The notes beneath the pieces are model-generated. The model saw nothing but the letters and a program-made list of their open reading frames with translations. It was not told the origin of the DNA and made no database searches. From assembly GCF_016859125.1 (NCBI RefSeq), contig NZ_CP069338.1, forward strand, positions 1,612,001 through 1,676,000: a DNA stretch of 64,000 bases, given 5' to 3'. A program made the position numbers and the translations under genes. This stretch comes from Archangium violaceum (GTDB lineage: Bacteria; Myxococcota; Myxococcia; Myxococcales; Myxococcaceae). This document shows positions 7,616 through 17,153 of the stretch, piece by piece (position 1 is the stretch's first letter; each line of letters begins with the position of its first letter).

Positions 7616-8620
7616 ATGTGGGTACTTCAAAACAAGACACCGTATGCCGCTGAACGGACGTGGGTCCGCGACAAGGACGGCCACCACGTCTGGGTCATCG
7701 CGCTCAAGGCGACCTTTGACCTCGACGGCACGGGCCAGCTCCGTCTCTCGGACGTGCAGGAACCTCCCCTGCCGGAGCCCGTCTACTGGGGAGAGCCTGG
7801 CCGCTCCAGCCTGCGTTATGAGGCCGAGCTCGTCCCGCCCAAGCCCCACACCGACGTCCTCATCAACGCCTGCGCCTACGCGCCCGGAGGGCGGCCCGCC
7901 CCCAGCGTCGAGGTGGCCGTCCGCATCCACGACGTGGACAAGATGCTGGTGGTCCACGGTGAGCGCTTCTATACGCGGGGACTGACGGGCGTGAAGCCGT
8001 CGTCCCCCAAACCCTTCATCAGCCAGCCCATCCTCTACGAATGGGCCTGGGGAGGGACCGATACACGCGACGCGGACGCAAGCAAGCACGTCGGCGATTT
8101 GCGCAACCCGGTGGGCCGCGGGATGGCCAGCCGTGATGCGCACCTCGTGGACCAGCCCGCGCACCGCATCGAATACCTGCGAGGCAAGCCGGCGGAACCA
8201 GGCCCGGCCGGATTCGGCCCCATAGCCAGTCACTGGTCGCCGCGACTGGAGCTGGCCGGGACTTACGACGAGGCATGGCGGAAGACGAGACACCCGCTGC
8301 TGCCACGCGACTACGACGAGCGCTCCGCCCTCTGCGCGCCTGTCGACCAGCGGCCGTCGCGCCGTCTCGTAGGCGGAGAGAAGATGGCCCTGGTACATCT
8401 CACGCCTCTGGGCTCGCTCCACTTCACGCTGCCACGTCTGCATTTCGGCTTCACCACCTACTTCGGGGCCATCCGGCGCTTCCATGAAGCCACCCTGGGC
8501 ACGGTGGTCATCGAGCCTGAGCTGAGGAAGGTGCGCATGATTTATCAGACCGGATTGAGAGTCGGCCCGCGAGAGACCGACCAGCTCGACTTCACAGTCA
8601 TTACATTGAGGACGGATTGA
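7616..8620 (+). CDS. DUF2169 domain protein, T6SS effector accessory
   Basis: The 334-residue protein has the DUF2169 signature: WVLQNKTPYAAERTWVRDKDG at the N-terminus, VIALKATFDL, the HTDVLINACAYAPGG turn, then ILYEWAWGGTDTRD and RNPVGRGMA. DUF2169 proteins accompany DUF4150/PAAR-like effectors and probably help assemble or fold the cargo at the spike; the mechanism is not settled. It ends DFTVITLRTD one base before the next start. The same C-terminal coding sequence reappears at 2051-2083, showing where the duplication was cut. Start ATG 7616 has only a modest ribosome site (gtgag). Confidence 0.88.
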   Translation: MWVLQNKTPYAAERTWVRDKDGHHVWVIALKATFDLDGTGQLRLSDVQEPPLPEPVYWGEPGRSSLRYEAELVPPKPHTDVLINACAYAPGGRPAPSVEVAVRIHDVDKMLVVHGERFYTRGLTGVKPSSPKPFISQPILYEWAWGGTDTRDADASKHVGDLRNPVGRGMASRDAHLVDQPAHRIEYLRGKPAEPGPAGFGPIASHWSPRLELAGTYDEAWRKTRHPLLPRDYDERSALCAPVDQRPSRRLVGGEKMALVHLTPLGSLHFTLPRLHFGFTTYFGAIRRFHEATLGTVVIEPELRKVRMIYQTGLRVGPRETDQLDFTVITLRTD

Positions 8621-8621
8621 G

Positions 8622-9707
8622 ATGAGCACAGACGTGAAGCTCGTGGCCTCGGGAGCACGTGCACCCGTAGGGACGACGGCCGAGAGCGTGGCAGCGGCCG
8701 TGCGTGCGGGCATCAGCCGCGTGCGGCGTCTCCAAGTGCCGGAGTTGAGGCGCCAGTCCGCTTCGTTCCTCGCGCGGGACGCCCTGCTGGACCCGGGAGA
8801 ATGGAGCGGTGCGGCGCGCATGGCCGCACTCGGAGCGGCGGCGTTGGCAGAGGTCCTCGGAAAGCTGGCGCCGGCACTGACGCAGTGGAACGCCGAAGTG
8901 CCGGTGTTGGTGGGGCTACCCGAGGAGCGCCCGGGCTGGAAGTCGGCGGATGCCGCGCGAGTTGTCGCCGCGCTCGCAGCCGTCGGAAGTGTGCGTCTGC
9001 GCCTGCGGGTGGAGCCACGACTGGCGGGCCACGCCTCGGCGCTGGAGGGATTGCAGGAGGCCGTGAGACGCGTGAGCCGCGCCGGAGGCTTCCCTCTGGC
9101 GATAGTGGGGGGCGTCGACAGCTACCATGACGTCCAGACGCTGGCCTGGCTGCGCGAGCGCAACCAGTGGCTCGAAGCGGGGGCGCGTACAGGATTCGCA
9201 CCCGGCGAGGCTGCCGCCTTCGTGGCGGTGATGGCCTCGCCGGATGCGCGCCGGTGGGGACTGGTGCCCCACGCCACGGTGCGCACCACCACCACGGCCC
9301 GAGAGACGCGGCTCATCCATACCGATGACCTCAACCTGGGCGAGGGGTTGACGGCCGCCGTCGGTGAGGCGCTCGCGCCGCTGGGTGGCACGCAAGTGCA
9401 GGTGGAGAACATCCACAGTGATATCAACGGCGAGCGCTACCGCTCCGAGGAGTGGGGCTTCGTGGCGCTGCGGCTGGGGAGTGCGTTCCGTGATGCCTCC
9501 GCCGTGCACACGCCCGTGAGTAGTTGCGGTGAGGTGGGTGCCGCCACGGGGGCGCTGAACCTGGTCCTGTGCGCGCAGGCCTGGCGGCGTCGGTATGCTC
9601 GCGGTCCCCGTGCGCTGCTCTGGGGCAGCTCGGAAGCCGGGTTGAGAGCCGCTGCGTTGCTGGAGGAGCCGCTGTCCGGAAGTAGTAGAGTCGGAGCAAG
9701 ACAATGA
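8622..9707 (+). CDS. beta-ketoacyl-synthase-like protein of a T6SS effector locus (copy 2)
   Basis: This 361-residue paralogue of 2085-3161 has the same thiolase-like fold and again lacks the active-site cysteine (GHASALEGLQEAV). It carries three more residues overall. Two (LR) come from a short duplication in VRLRLRVEPR and one from an extra AGT near the end (SGSSRVG against SGSRVG). These micro-insertions explain the change of offset between the copies. It is coupled to DUF2169 upstream (one-base gap) and to the DUF4150 gene downstream (ATGA overlap). Probably an adaptor or scaffold in effector delivery. Confidence 0.75.
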   Translation: MSTDVKLVASGARAPVGTTAESVAAAVRAGISRVRRLQVPELRRQSASFLARDALLDPGEWSGAARMAALGAAALAEVLGKLAPALTQWNAEVPVLVGLPEERPGWKSADAARVVAALAAVGSVRLRLRVEPRLAGHASALEGLQEAVRRVSRAGGFPLAIVGGVDSYHDVQTLAWLRERNQWLEAGARTGFAPGEAAAFVAVMASPDARRWGLVPHATVRTTTTARETRLIHTDDLNLGEGLTAAVGEALAPLGGTQVQVENIHSDINGERYRSEEWGFVALRLGSAFRDASAVHTPVSSCGEVGAATGALNLVLCAQAWRRRYARGPRALLWGSSEAGLRAAALLEEPLSGSSRVGARQ

Positions 9708-10968
9708 CCAAGGTCACCGTCAATTCCCCGAGGACGCCCGTCACCAAGGGCAGCTCGGGCGTCGCCGCGGCCACGCTGCCCAACGTCTGCAAGATGCCGG
9801 GCCCGCCGGCCCCTTTCGTGCCCACGCCATTGCCGAATATCGGCAAGAGCGGCGACTCCCCCCAGGGCTACTCCAAGACGGTGACCATCGATGGGAACCC
9901 CGTCGCCATCACCGGCGCCAGCTTTGGCAGCCAGGGCGACATGGCCAGCAAGGGCACGGGGGGAGGTCTCATCTCCAGCAATACCCATGGCCCCACGAAG
10001 TTCCTTGGCCCCGGCTCGATGAACGTCAGAATCGAGGGCAAGAACGTGCAGTTGCTGGGTGATCCCATGCTCAACAACTGCGGCCCCTCGGGCAGTCCCG
10101 CCAATGCCGCCACGATGACCGGCATCATCCAGGCCTCCGGGGTGATGGCGGTCATCTACGGTGACGACATTCCGTGCGGGCTCTGCGGGAAGACGCACCC
10201 GCTGGAAGCCGGTGAGGAGACGCAGACGGCGATTGCTGCCCTGTTTGAGCGAGTGCAGAAGGCTCTCGACGCACAAAAGCAGCAAATTCTCCAGCGCAGC
10301 AAGCTCGCCAAGGAGAAGAATCAGAAGGAGAGACTCCTTGACCAGTTAGAGGAGAAGAACACGGAGGAGAATAGGAAAAAAGGAAAGGGGCCAAACCCCA
10401 AGCAAAGAGAAGAGTTGGCGACGTTGCCGGGCGAGATCTCAGCTCTGGGAGCGCAGATTGATGCTCTTGACGATTTCTTCAAGGCAAGTGCCGTGCTTCG
10501 ATACAGTCGAAACAGTGGCTCCTACACCAAAGGATATATGATTGGTGTCATGGTTTGCGAATGCACGGGTAGGAAGCTCGCGGCGTGCTCAGGCAAAGCG
10601 CCTCCAGGCTTCATGGAGGCCGTTGAGCTGTGGGTTTTGCGTGTGCAAGTCCCTCCGTGGGTTCAGGGGTCGAGAAGGAAGACTGGGACTGTGCCGCCAA
10701 GCAGATCATGGAAAAGCATGGAGGACACAAACCCAAACAGCTCATTGAGCGGCTGTTCTATCCGGCGGTCGAAGGCCTCAAGCCTGACAGGGGTCCCAGG
10801 ATTAAGTTCAAGGTCCGAATGGAAGACCTGGGTAGCAAGAAACTATCCGAACCAGAGGAGCGCGAGCAGACATTCGAAAATGGCGAGAACGTTCCGTCGT
10901 GCTCGGACTGCCAGGAAAAGCTTCCGGCAATGTACTGCAAGACCAACTGCCCTGGTTCGGGAGTCTAA
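9704..10968 (+). pseudogene. DUF4150 toxin gene with -1 frameshift (copy 2)
   Basis: The N-terminal PAAR-like half is intact (residues 1-165, about 97% identical to copy 1). The linker is strongly divergent. The C-terminal domain (GYMIGVMVCECTGRKLAACSG) runs to PPGFMEAVE. Comparison with copy 1 shows one base missing near 10630. After it the toxin continues in another frame (CGFACASPSV...WDCAAKQIMEKHGG...VPSCSDCQEKLPAMYC) to TAA 10966-10968. In the unshifted frame the sequence stays open and enters the immunity gene in frame, giving a 663-residue read-through to 11695. Possibilities are real inactivation, a sequencing error, or recoding. Confidence 0.8.
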
Positions 10969-10969
10969 A

Positions 10970-11695
10970 ATGAGAGCATTCGTCGAGTTCGTTGAAAAAT
11001 ACCGCCCCGGTTTCTCCCAGGAGATTGTCCCGGCGGACAGGCATGATATTGCGATTCTGGAAAAGCATGCGGGTCCCCTTCCAGGTGCCTACCGTCGTTT
11101 CCTGGAGACAATGGGGGCAAGCATGGGTGACCTTGAACTTGCCGAGGCCTCCTTCTCCATTGAAGGAGCCCTCAATGTCTATAGCTTGTCCTGGATGCGC
11201 GGTGGGCGGTACATCCCTGTGGCTGGAGACAATGGGCCCTCCAGCTTCGATTGGTTCCTTGATCGTTCGAATCCTCATGGACCCGATGACTGCCTGGTGG
11301 TCCGAAGGGCACTGGAGAAGAACTACCCCCCGGAAGCCAGTTCTCCCAAGTACGTGGGGCTGGAGGAATTTCTCTACTACGAAGCCTTCAAGGAGCTTCG
11401 CCTGCCACAGTTGCCCTTCCGGCGGAAGTTCTCCTCACCGGAGGACGTCAAGGCTGCGGCCGAATACCGCTCGGATGCAATAACGAAGCTGGCGGAAGAG
11501 AGGGGCTTCATGCGCATTTCGCCCGTCGAGCACTGCGCGCTGTACGAGCGAGGAGACGCCGCGCTGCTACTCTACCGACACCCAACGCGGCCCACCTTCT
11601 CATTCATTCTGGGCTGCGAAGATTCGGCGGAGATGGAGCGACTGGCCCGGGATTTCGAGGCGCGAACGGGACTGAAGGGCATCGTCACGAGGTAG
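10970..11695 (+). CDS. SMI1/KNR4 (SUKH) family immunity protein (copy 2)
   Basis: The 241-residue SUKH protein has the same core as copy 1 (AILEKHAGPLPGAYRRFLETMG, GRYIPVAGDNGPSSFDW). It differs at the N-terminus (PADRHDIAILEKH; GALNVYSLSWMRGG) and is identical from about residue 87 on. The start is one base after the toxin stop. Because of the upstream one-base deletion this frame is continuous with the N-terminal part of the toxin gene. An intact antidote beside a damaged toxin is the safe arrangement, and it may still protect against kin carrying the intact toxin. Confidence 0.85.
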   Translation: MRAFVEFVEKYRPGFSQEIVPADRHDIAILEKHAGPLPGAYRRFLETMGASMGDLELAEASFSIEGALNVYSLSWMRGGRYIPVAGDNGPSSFDWFLDRSNPHGPDDCLVVRRALEKNYPPEASSPKYVGLEEFLYYEAFKELRLPQLPFRRKFSSPEDVKAAAEYRSDAITKLAEERGFMRISPVEHCALYERGDAALLLYRHPTRPTFSFILGCEDSAEMERLARDFEARTGLKGIVTR

Positions 11696-11736
11696 GCGGA
11701 GCCGTGATGCTCTGACATGGGGCACAACACGGCGGA

Positions 11737-11949
11737 GTGGACGCGCAGCTCGCGAGGGCCGCGGCAAGCAACTACTGCTCGGAGAGCCAGGCGCAGGCTG
11801 TGGGCGCGCTGGGCTGGCTCCTCATCCTTTCCAAGGAACCCATGACGGCGAGCAACCCCGAGCACGTGGCATTCACCGCACGTGTGCGCGAGCTGCTCGA
11901 CCGGGCAGGACTCATCGAACGGCCGGAACCCGAGCCCGAGGGCTGGTGA
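11737..11949 (+). CDS. small hypothetical protein (copy 2)
   Basis: Base-for-base duplicate of 5197-5409 (70 residues from GTG). Its 3' end lies 31 bases from the stop of the convergent Gfo/Idh gene. Function unknown. The perfect identity reflects recent duplication or gene conversion of this segment, not necessarily selection on a protein. Confidence 0.3.
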   Translation: MDAQLARAAASNYCSESQAQAVGALGWLLILSKEPMTASNPEHVAFTARVRELLDRAGLIERPEPEPEGW

Positions 11950-11980
11950 CACCCACAGGGGCTCGGGTCCGAACCCGGAC

Positions 11981-12991
11981 TCAGCCGTAGATGCGATCGA
12001 GCGCGCCCGCCACCTGGACGAGACGCTCGGACTCCGGATCGAAGCGGGCCCCATGGGCCAGGCGCGTGGCCCAGTCCACCGCGGCCCGGCCTCCCCATGC
12101 ATCCGGCGGATCCGCGAGGCGCTCACGCCGGGTGCCCCAGAACAGGTCCGCCGTGAAGTCGTAGAACGAGCCGTTCACGTTGCGGAACGCGGCGCCGCCC
12201 TTCGTTCCATAGAACGAGGCCTCGATGACGGCATCGCACCCGGCGGGCAGCTTCCACGAGCACGCGAGCTGCACGGCCGTGCCGCTGGAGAGCTCCAACT
12301 GCGCGGCGGCGTAGTCCTCCACGGCCTCACCGCGCTTGCCCAGCGAGCGGCCCTGGGCGAAGAGCTGGCTCGACACGCGGCGCACCTCGGGGAAGCCCAG
12401 CACCCAGAAGGCCAGGTCGACCAGGTGGATGCCCAGGTCCATCACGCACCCGCCGCCCGCGAGCTTCGGATCGTAGAACCACGCCTTGTCCGGGCCGTAG
12501 GCATTGTGGAAGACGAGGTTCACCGCGTAGATGTCACCCAGCGCGCCGCCCTGGATGCGCTCGCGCAGCTGCCGCATTCCCGTGGTGAAGCGGTAGCTGA
12601 GGTCCACGCCCAGGAGCCGATCCGCGGCCCTCGCGGCGTCCACCACGCGCTTCGTCTCCTCCGCCGAGCGGCCGAGGGGCTTCTGGCAGAACACCGCCAC
12701 CCCGCGCTCCAGCGCCCGCACGGACTGCTCCGCGTGGAACGCACTGGGCGTGGCGATGACCAGTCCGTCGAGCCCCAGCTCGAGCAGCGCGTCGAGCGAG
12801 TCCACCCGCTGGCTGCCCGGCACGAGCTTCTGCGCCTCCTCGGCCGCCGTCGGCACCGGGTCCGCGATGCCCACCACCTGGGCCATCTCGCTCTGGGCGA
12901 TGGCCTCCATGCGGTTGCGGCCAATCCAACCCACGCCGAGGAAGCCGAGCCTCGGACGGGGCGCTGTCTTCTGAATGGAGTGTCCGTTCAT
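11981..12991 (-). CDS. Gfo/Idh/MocA family NAD(P)-dependent oxidoreductase
   Basis: The 336-residue enzyme begins with a Rossmann motif (LGFLGVGWIGRNRM, GxGxxG-like). It then has the Gfo/Idh signature CQKPLGRSAEETKRVV (the EKP-like lysine, about residues 107-120), GVDLSYRFTTGMRQL and the substrate-domain motif GGGCVMDLGIHLVDLAFWVLG (D and H typical of the family). It oxidises or reduces a sugar, sugar acid or inositol; the substrate is unknown. It overlaps the upstream dehydrogenase gene by four bases (ATGA), so they form a two-gene operon. Inositol-1-phosphate synthase at 20918 makes an inositol-type substrate conceivable but unproven. Confidence 0.9.
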   Translation of the reverse strand: MNGHSIQKTAPRPRLGFLGVGWIGRNRMEAIAQSEMAQVVGIADPVPTAAEEAQKLVPGSQRVDSLDALLELGLDGLVIATPSAFHAEQSVRALERGVAVFCQKPLGRSAEETKRVVDAARAADRLLGVDLSYRFTTGMRQLRERIQGGALGDIYAVNLVFHNAYGPDKAWFYDPKLAGGGCVMDLGIHLVDLAFWVLGFPEVRRVSSQLFAQGRSLGKRGEAVEDYAAAQLELSSGTAVQLACSWKLPAGCDAVIEASFYGTKGGAAFRNVNGSFYDFTADLFWGTRRERLADPPDAWGGRAAVDWATRLAHGARFDPESERLVQVAGALDRIYG

Positions 12992-13956
12992 ACCGTGATG
13001 AGCGCCTTGAGGAAGCCCTCGGGACGGCTGCGCATCGTCTCGAAGGCCTTGTTGAGCTCGTCCAACCCGAAGCGGTGCGTGAACAGCGGGAACGGGTCCA
13101 GCTTGCCGGAGGCCACCGCGTCGACCGCCATACGGATGCCCTCGACGTAGACCTTGGGGTCACGCTCGTGCGCGTTGATGACGTCCAGCCCGCGCCAGTT
13201 CCATAGCCACATGTTCACCTGGCGCGGCCCGTCCTGGTGGTAGCCCGCGACGATGAGCTTGCCGCGCTCGCGCGTGAGCTCGCCAGCCAGGTCGAGCGGC
13301 CACTGCTCGCCGACCACCTCGATGACCCGCTCGCAGAAGGCGCCATTCGTGAGCGACTTCACGCGATCGATGATCTTGTGGTGGTCATCCATCGGGATGC
13401 ACTCGGTGGCGCCGTACGCGCGGGCCAGCTCGAGCGCATAGGGCCGACGGGAGATGGCGATGACCCGCGCCCCGGCGTTCGCCGCCAGCCGCGTCACCAG
13501 TGCCCCGAGGAAGCCGATACCGATGATGGCCACCGTCTGTCCGGGCTGGATGTCGCTGCGGCGGAAGATGTTCATCGCGCAGCCGAGCGGCTCACCCGGG
13601 AAGGGCTTCCCCGCGAGCGACGGCGGCAGCAACACCGCCGAGTCCGTGTTCACCACGTCGTACTCGGCATAGGCCGCCGAGGACAGGGTGGCCACGCGAT
13701 CGCCCACCTTGAAGCCGGTGACGCCGCTGCCCACGGCGTCGATCACACCCCAGCCCTCGTGACCGGGGGCACCGGGCTGCATCGGGTACTTGAACCACTC
13801 GCGACCTTCCCAGACGGGCAGGTTGGAACCGCACAACCCGCAGCCCTCGAGCTTCACGCGTACGGTGTTCGGACCCGGCTCGGGCCGCGCCACGCGCTCG
13901 ACCCGCGCGCCCTTCGGCCCGGCGATCACCGCCGCAGCCATCGTCGCGTTCGACAT
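12988..13956 (-). CDS. zinc-dependent medium-chain alcohol dehydrogenase family protein
   Basis: I chose ATG 13956 because GGAGGCGGGA precedes it. The 322-residue product carries GCGLCGSNLPVWEG and GHEGWGVIDAVG near residues 30-70, corresponding to the first catalytic zinc ligands of MDR enzymes. The Rossmann stretch VAIIGIGFLGALVTRLAA is near 145, and ECIPMDDHHKI and FCERVIEVVGE follow. The structural four-cysteine zinc loop of classical ADHs is absent, as in sugar/polyol-type members. It probably oxidises a polyol or sugar derivative as partner of the downstream Gfo/Idh enzyme, to which it is coupled by a four-base overlap. Confidence 0.88.
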   Translation of the reverse strand: MSNATMAAAVIAGPKGARVERVARPEPGPNTVRVKLEGCGLCGSNLPVWEGREWFKYPMQPGAPGHEGWGVIDAVGSGVTGFKVGDRVATLSSAAYAEYDVVNTDSAVLLPPSLAGKPFPGEPLGCAMNIFRRSDIQPGQTVAIIGIGFLGALVTRLAANAGARVIAISRRPYALELARAYGATECIPMDDHHKIIDRVKSLTNGAFCERVIEVVGEQWPLDLAGELTRERGKLIVAGYHQDGPRQVNMWLWNWRGLDVINAHERDPKVYVEGIRMAVDAVASGKLDPFPLFTHRFGLDELNKAFETMRSRPEGFLKALITV

Positions 13957-14201
13957 TCCCGCCTCCATCTGTTGTTGCCTCCGCTGCTGTGTCTGGGTGA
14001 GAGGAAGGCCGAAGTGTGGTCGAGCCAGCGTCCAGGCAAGCGGCCCGCGTGGCCTCATGCTCCAGACGTGAACAGGAGAACGCCGCCGCTGCCTTCTGAC
14101 GGACGCGGTGGGCGCCTGATCCGTCGGAAAATCAACGAAGGGCCCGGAGGGGTCATCGACCGCCGCTCCCTCGGCCCGGTGCCCGGCCCCAGCCTACGCG
14201 C

Positions 14202-15209
<1,008 letters not shown>

Positions 15210-15218
15210 ACGATGGAC

Positions 15219-16934
15219 TCAAGGCACGGCGGGCAGGGCCTCCACCACGCCCGCCACGTGCCGCACGAAGCCGGGCAGGCGAAGCACGAGGCCTCCCTGC
15301 CGCGCCGTCAGCTCCTCCGTCGCGAGCTGCTCGCCCGTCACGTCGTTCCACCAGGAGACGCGGTACTTCCCGGAGGGCACCCCCATTCGCACGGTGGCGT
15401 CCCGCACCGGGGAGCCGTAGCCCGTCTCCGCACCCAGGACCCACAGCGCCCAGTAACCGGAGCGCCCGAGCACCCAGGCCCGGGTCCCCTCGGGTGTCGC
15501 GAGCGGGGCGAGCTGCGGGTGGAGCGGCGGCGACCAGGACAGCCTCGACAGGAAGTCCGACAGCACCCGGAAGTGCTGGCCCCGCCCGGGCGTCATCATC
15601 ACGTCCGAGTCGGCGGTGAACGGCGGCGCGCTGTGCGCCAGCACTCCCGCTCCCGAGAAGATGGCGCTCCAGATGCCCACGTGGGTGTGGTCGTACGTCT
15701 GGGGATCATCCCCGCCGTAACCGAACTCGCCACAGAGGACGGGTTTGCCGTAACCCCAGCTCTCGGCGACCTTGCGAGAGAACTCGGCCGCCAGCGCGTG
15801 GACCTCGTAGTACTCCTTGCCGTAGAGGTGCCACTGCAGGATGTCGTTGCGCGGGCTGGAGTACCAGGGGCGCTCGTCCCCATCCTCGTTCCAGTGCAGC
15901 CCCACCGAACCCAGTGTGACGAGGTGGCCGTACGGGTCCGCGGCGTGCCACACCTCCGCCATGTGCTCGCCCCAGGGAACCCAGAACTCCTCTCCGTTGT
16001 TGCCGTCCCACTCCGGCTCGTTGAGGAGATCCACGGCGAGCAGGTGCGGTGAGTAGCCGTACCGGTCGAGCACGTAGCGCAGCTTGCGTTCCGCGAGCGC
16101 GCGGATGTCCGGACGCTCGAAGAAGTCGAGGGGAGTCTCCGCGGGGCCTCCTCGCGCGGTGCTATAGGGATTGTCCTCCCAGCTCTTCCACGTCTCGCCG
16201 GGTGTGAAGCCGACGGCGAAGAGCGTGAGGATGACGTAGATGCCGTGCTTCTCCGCGGCCTCCAGGATGGCGTCGTATTGCGCGGCCACCTCCGGGTCGA
16301 AGCGGCCGACCTGGGGCTCCAGACAACCCGGCTGCGGCCCCGGCTGGGGCTCCTCGCGCTCGCAGTCGGTGAAGATGAAGACGCGCAGCGTGTTCATCCC
16401 GTGGCTGGCCATGTAGGCCACATACTCGGGTGCCGGGAGCTGGTTGTAGTTCCACGTCGGGTCGTAGACGTTGAAGCGGTTCTCCCCGAGCGGAATGAAG
16501 GGTCCGCCGTCCTCCCACGCGAGCTGGTGCGCGGAGCCGGTTCCACGGCGCACGAAGCCCCGCCGGTCACTCGGCCGCACCCGGAAGCCTCCCGAGGACA
16601 CCTCACGCGGGCCGGAGCCGCCATCCGCCTGGATGACGTAACGGTATTCACCCGTCTCGCGAGGGGTGAAGCGCACGCGGAAGCCTCCCCCTGCGACGGC
16701 GAAGCCCCCCACTGTCACGACCTGACCGGAGGGCGCGGTGAAGCGGGCCTCGATGGACACATCATCCGGGTGACGCGTGCGCTCCGGCAGCTCGAAGCCC
16801 ACCTCGAAGCGCGCGAGGCGCTCCACTTCGGGAAGCGCCCCCTGGGAAGGAGCAGGCAGCGTGCGAGGTACGGCGCAGGCCACCAGGGCCAGGAGCGCGA
16901 GAGGAACCAACCGGATGAACGGGCGAGGAGGCAT
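15219..16934 (-). CDS. lipoprotein with DUF5060-like and GH5-type cellulase/mannanase-like domains
   Basis: ATG 16934 starts a signal sequence with lipobox (VPLALLALVACAVP), so the 571-residue protein is probably anchored outside the inner membrane. Residues about 40-130 look like the beta-sandwich DUF5060 that precedes many glycosidases (RFEVGFELPERTRHPDDV). A TIM barrel follows, with GMNTLRVFIF, the acid/base region VDLLNEPEWDGNN and the nucleophile region KPVLCGEFGYGGDD. The C-terminal 90 residues look like a beta domain (WWNDVTGEQLATEEL). It should hydrolyse or remodel a beta-linked polysaccharide at the cell surface; substrate unknown. Confidence 0.8.
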   Translation of the reverse strand: MPPRPFIRLVPLALLALVACAVPRTLPAPSQGALPEVERLARFEVGFELPERTRHPDDVSIEARFTAPSGQVVTVGGFAVAGGGFRVRFTPRETGEYRYVIQADGGSGPREVSSGGFRVRPSDRRGFVRRGTGSAHQLAWEDGGPFIPLGENRFNVYDPTWNYNQLPAPEYVAYMASHGMNTLRVFIFTDCEREEPQPGPQPGCLEPQVGRFDPEVAAQYDAILEAAEKHGIYVILTLFAVGFTPGETWKSWEDNPYSTARGGPAETPLDFFERPDIRALAERKLRYVLDRYGYSPHLLAVDLLNEPEWDGNNGEEFWVPWGEHMAEVWHAADPYGHLVTLGSVGLHWNEDGDERPWYSSPRNDILQWHLYGKEYYEVHALAAEFSRKVAESWGYGKPVLCGEFGYGGDDPQTYDHTHVGIWSAIFSGAGVLAHSAPPFTADSDVMMTPGRGQHFRVLSDFLSRLSWSPPLHPQLAPLATPEGTRAWVLGRSGYWALWVLGAETGYGSPVRDATVRMGVPSGKYRVSWWNDVTGEQLATEELTARQGGLVLRLPGFVRHVAGVVEALPAVP

Positions 16935-17153
16935 GACTTCTCTGGGGGGCAACAGGTCCGGAGGGCAATCTGCGTCCCGCGCCCGGGCCCGCCCGTGACT
17001 TGTCGCGACCACTGTCCACCCGACAACCGGGCGACGGGCGCCCGCATGAGTGCCTGCCCACCAACCGCGCACTGCACGACACCGAACCGCTCCCGCGGGA
17101 GCCTCCTATCTTCCGGGGAGCAGACCGCGGCCACGAGGAGGGGAAACAACACC

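Larger units (their letters stand above)
8588..12798 (+). repeat. effector locus copy 2, homologous to 2051-5814
   Basis: This is the fuller, apparently parental arrangement. It follows complete DUF2169 and TIGR02270 genes and runs into an intact Gfo/Idh gene. Relative to copy 1 it keeps the 198-bp and 246-bp segments of Gfo/Idh. Its DUF4150 gene carries a one-base deletion near 10630. Confidence 0.93.

Noticed and set aside
9704-11695. Treating the 663-residue PAAR-like/SMI1 frame as a normal fusion gene
   Set aside because: Copy 1 shows two separate genes, and the out-of-frame middle part loses all toxin motifs. A frameshift explains it better.
15213-16052. Long plus-strand frame opposite the GH5-like lipoprotein
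   Set aside because: Antisense artefact of high GC3; the minus strand has a signal peptide and glycosidase motifs.
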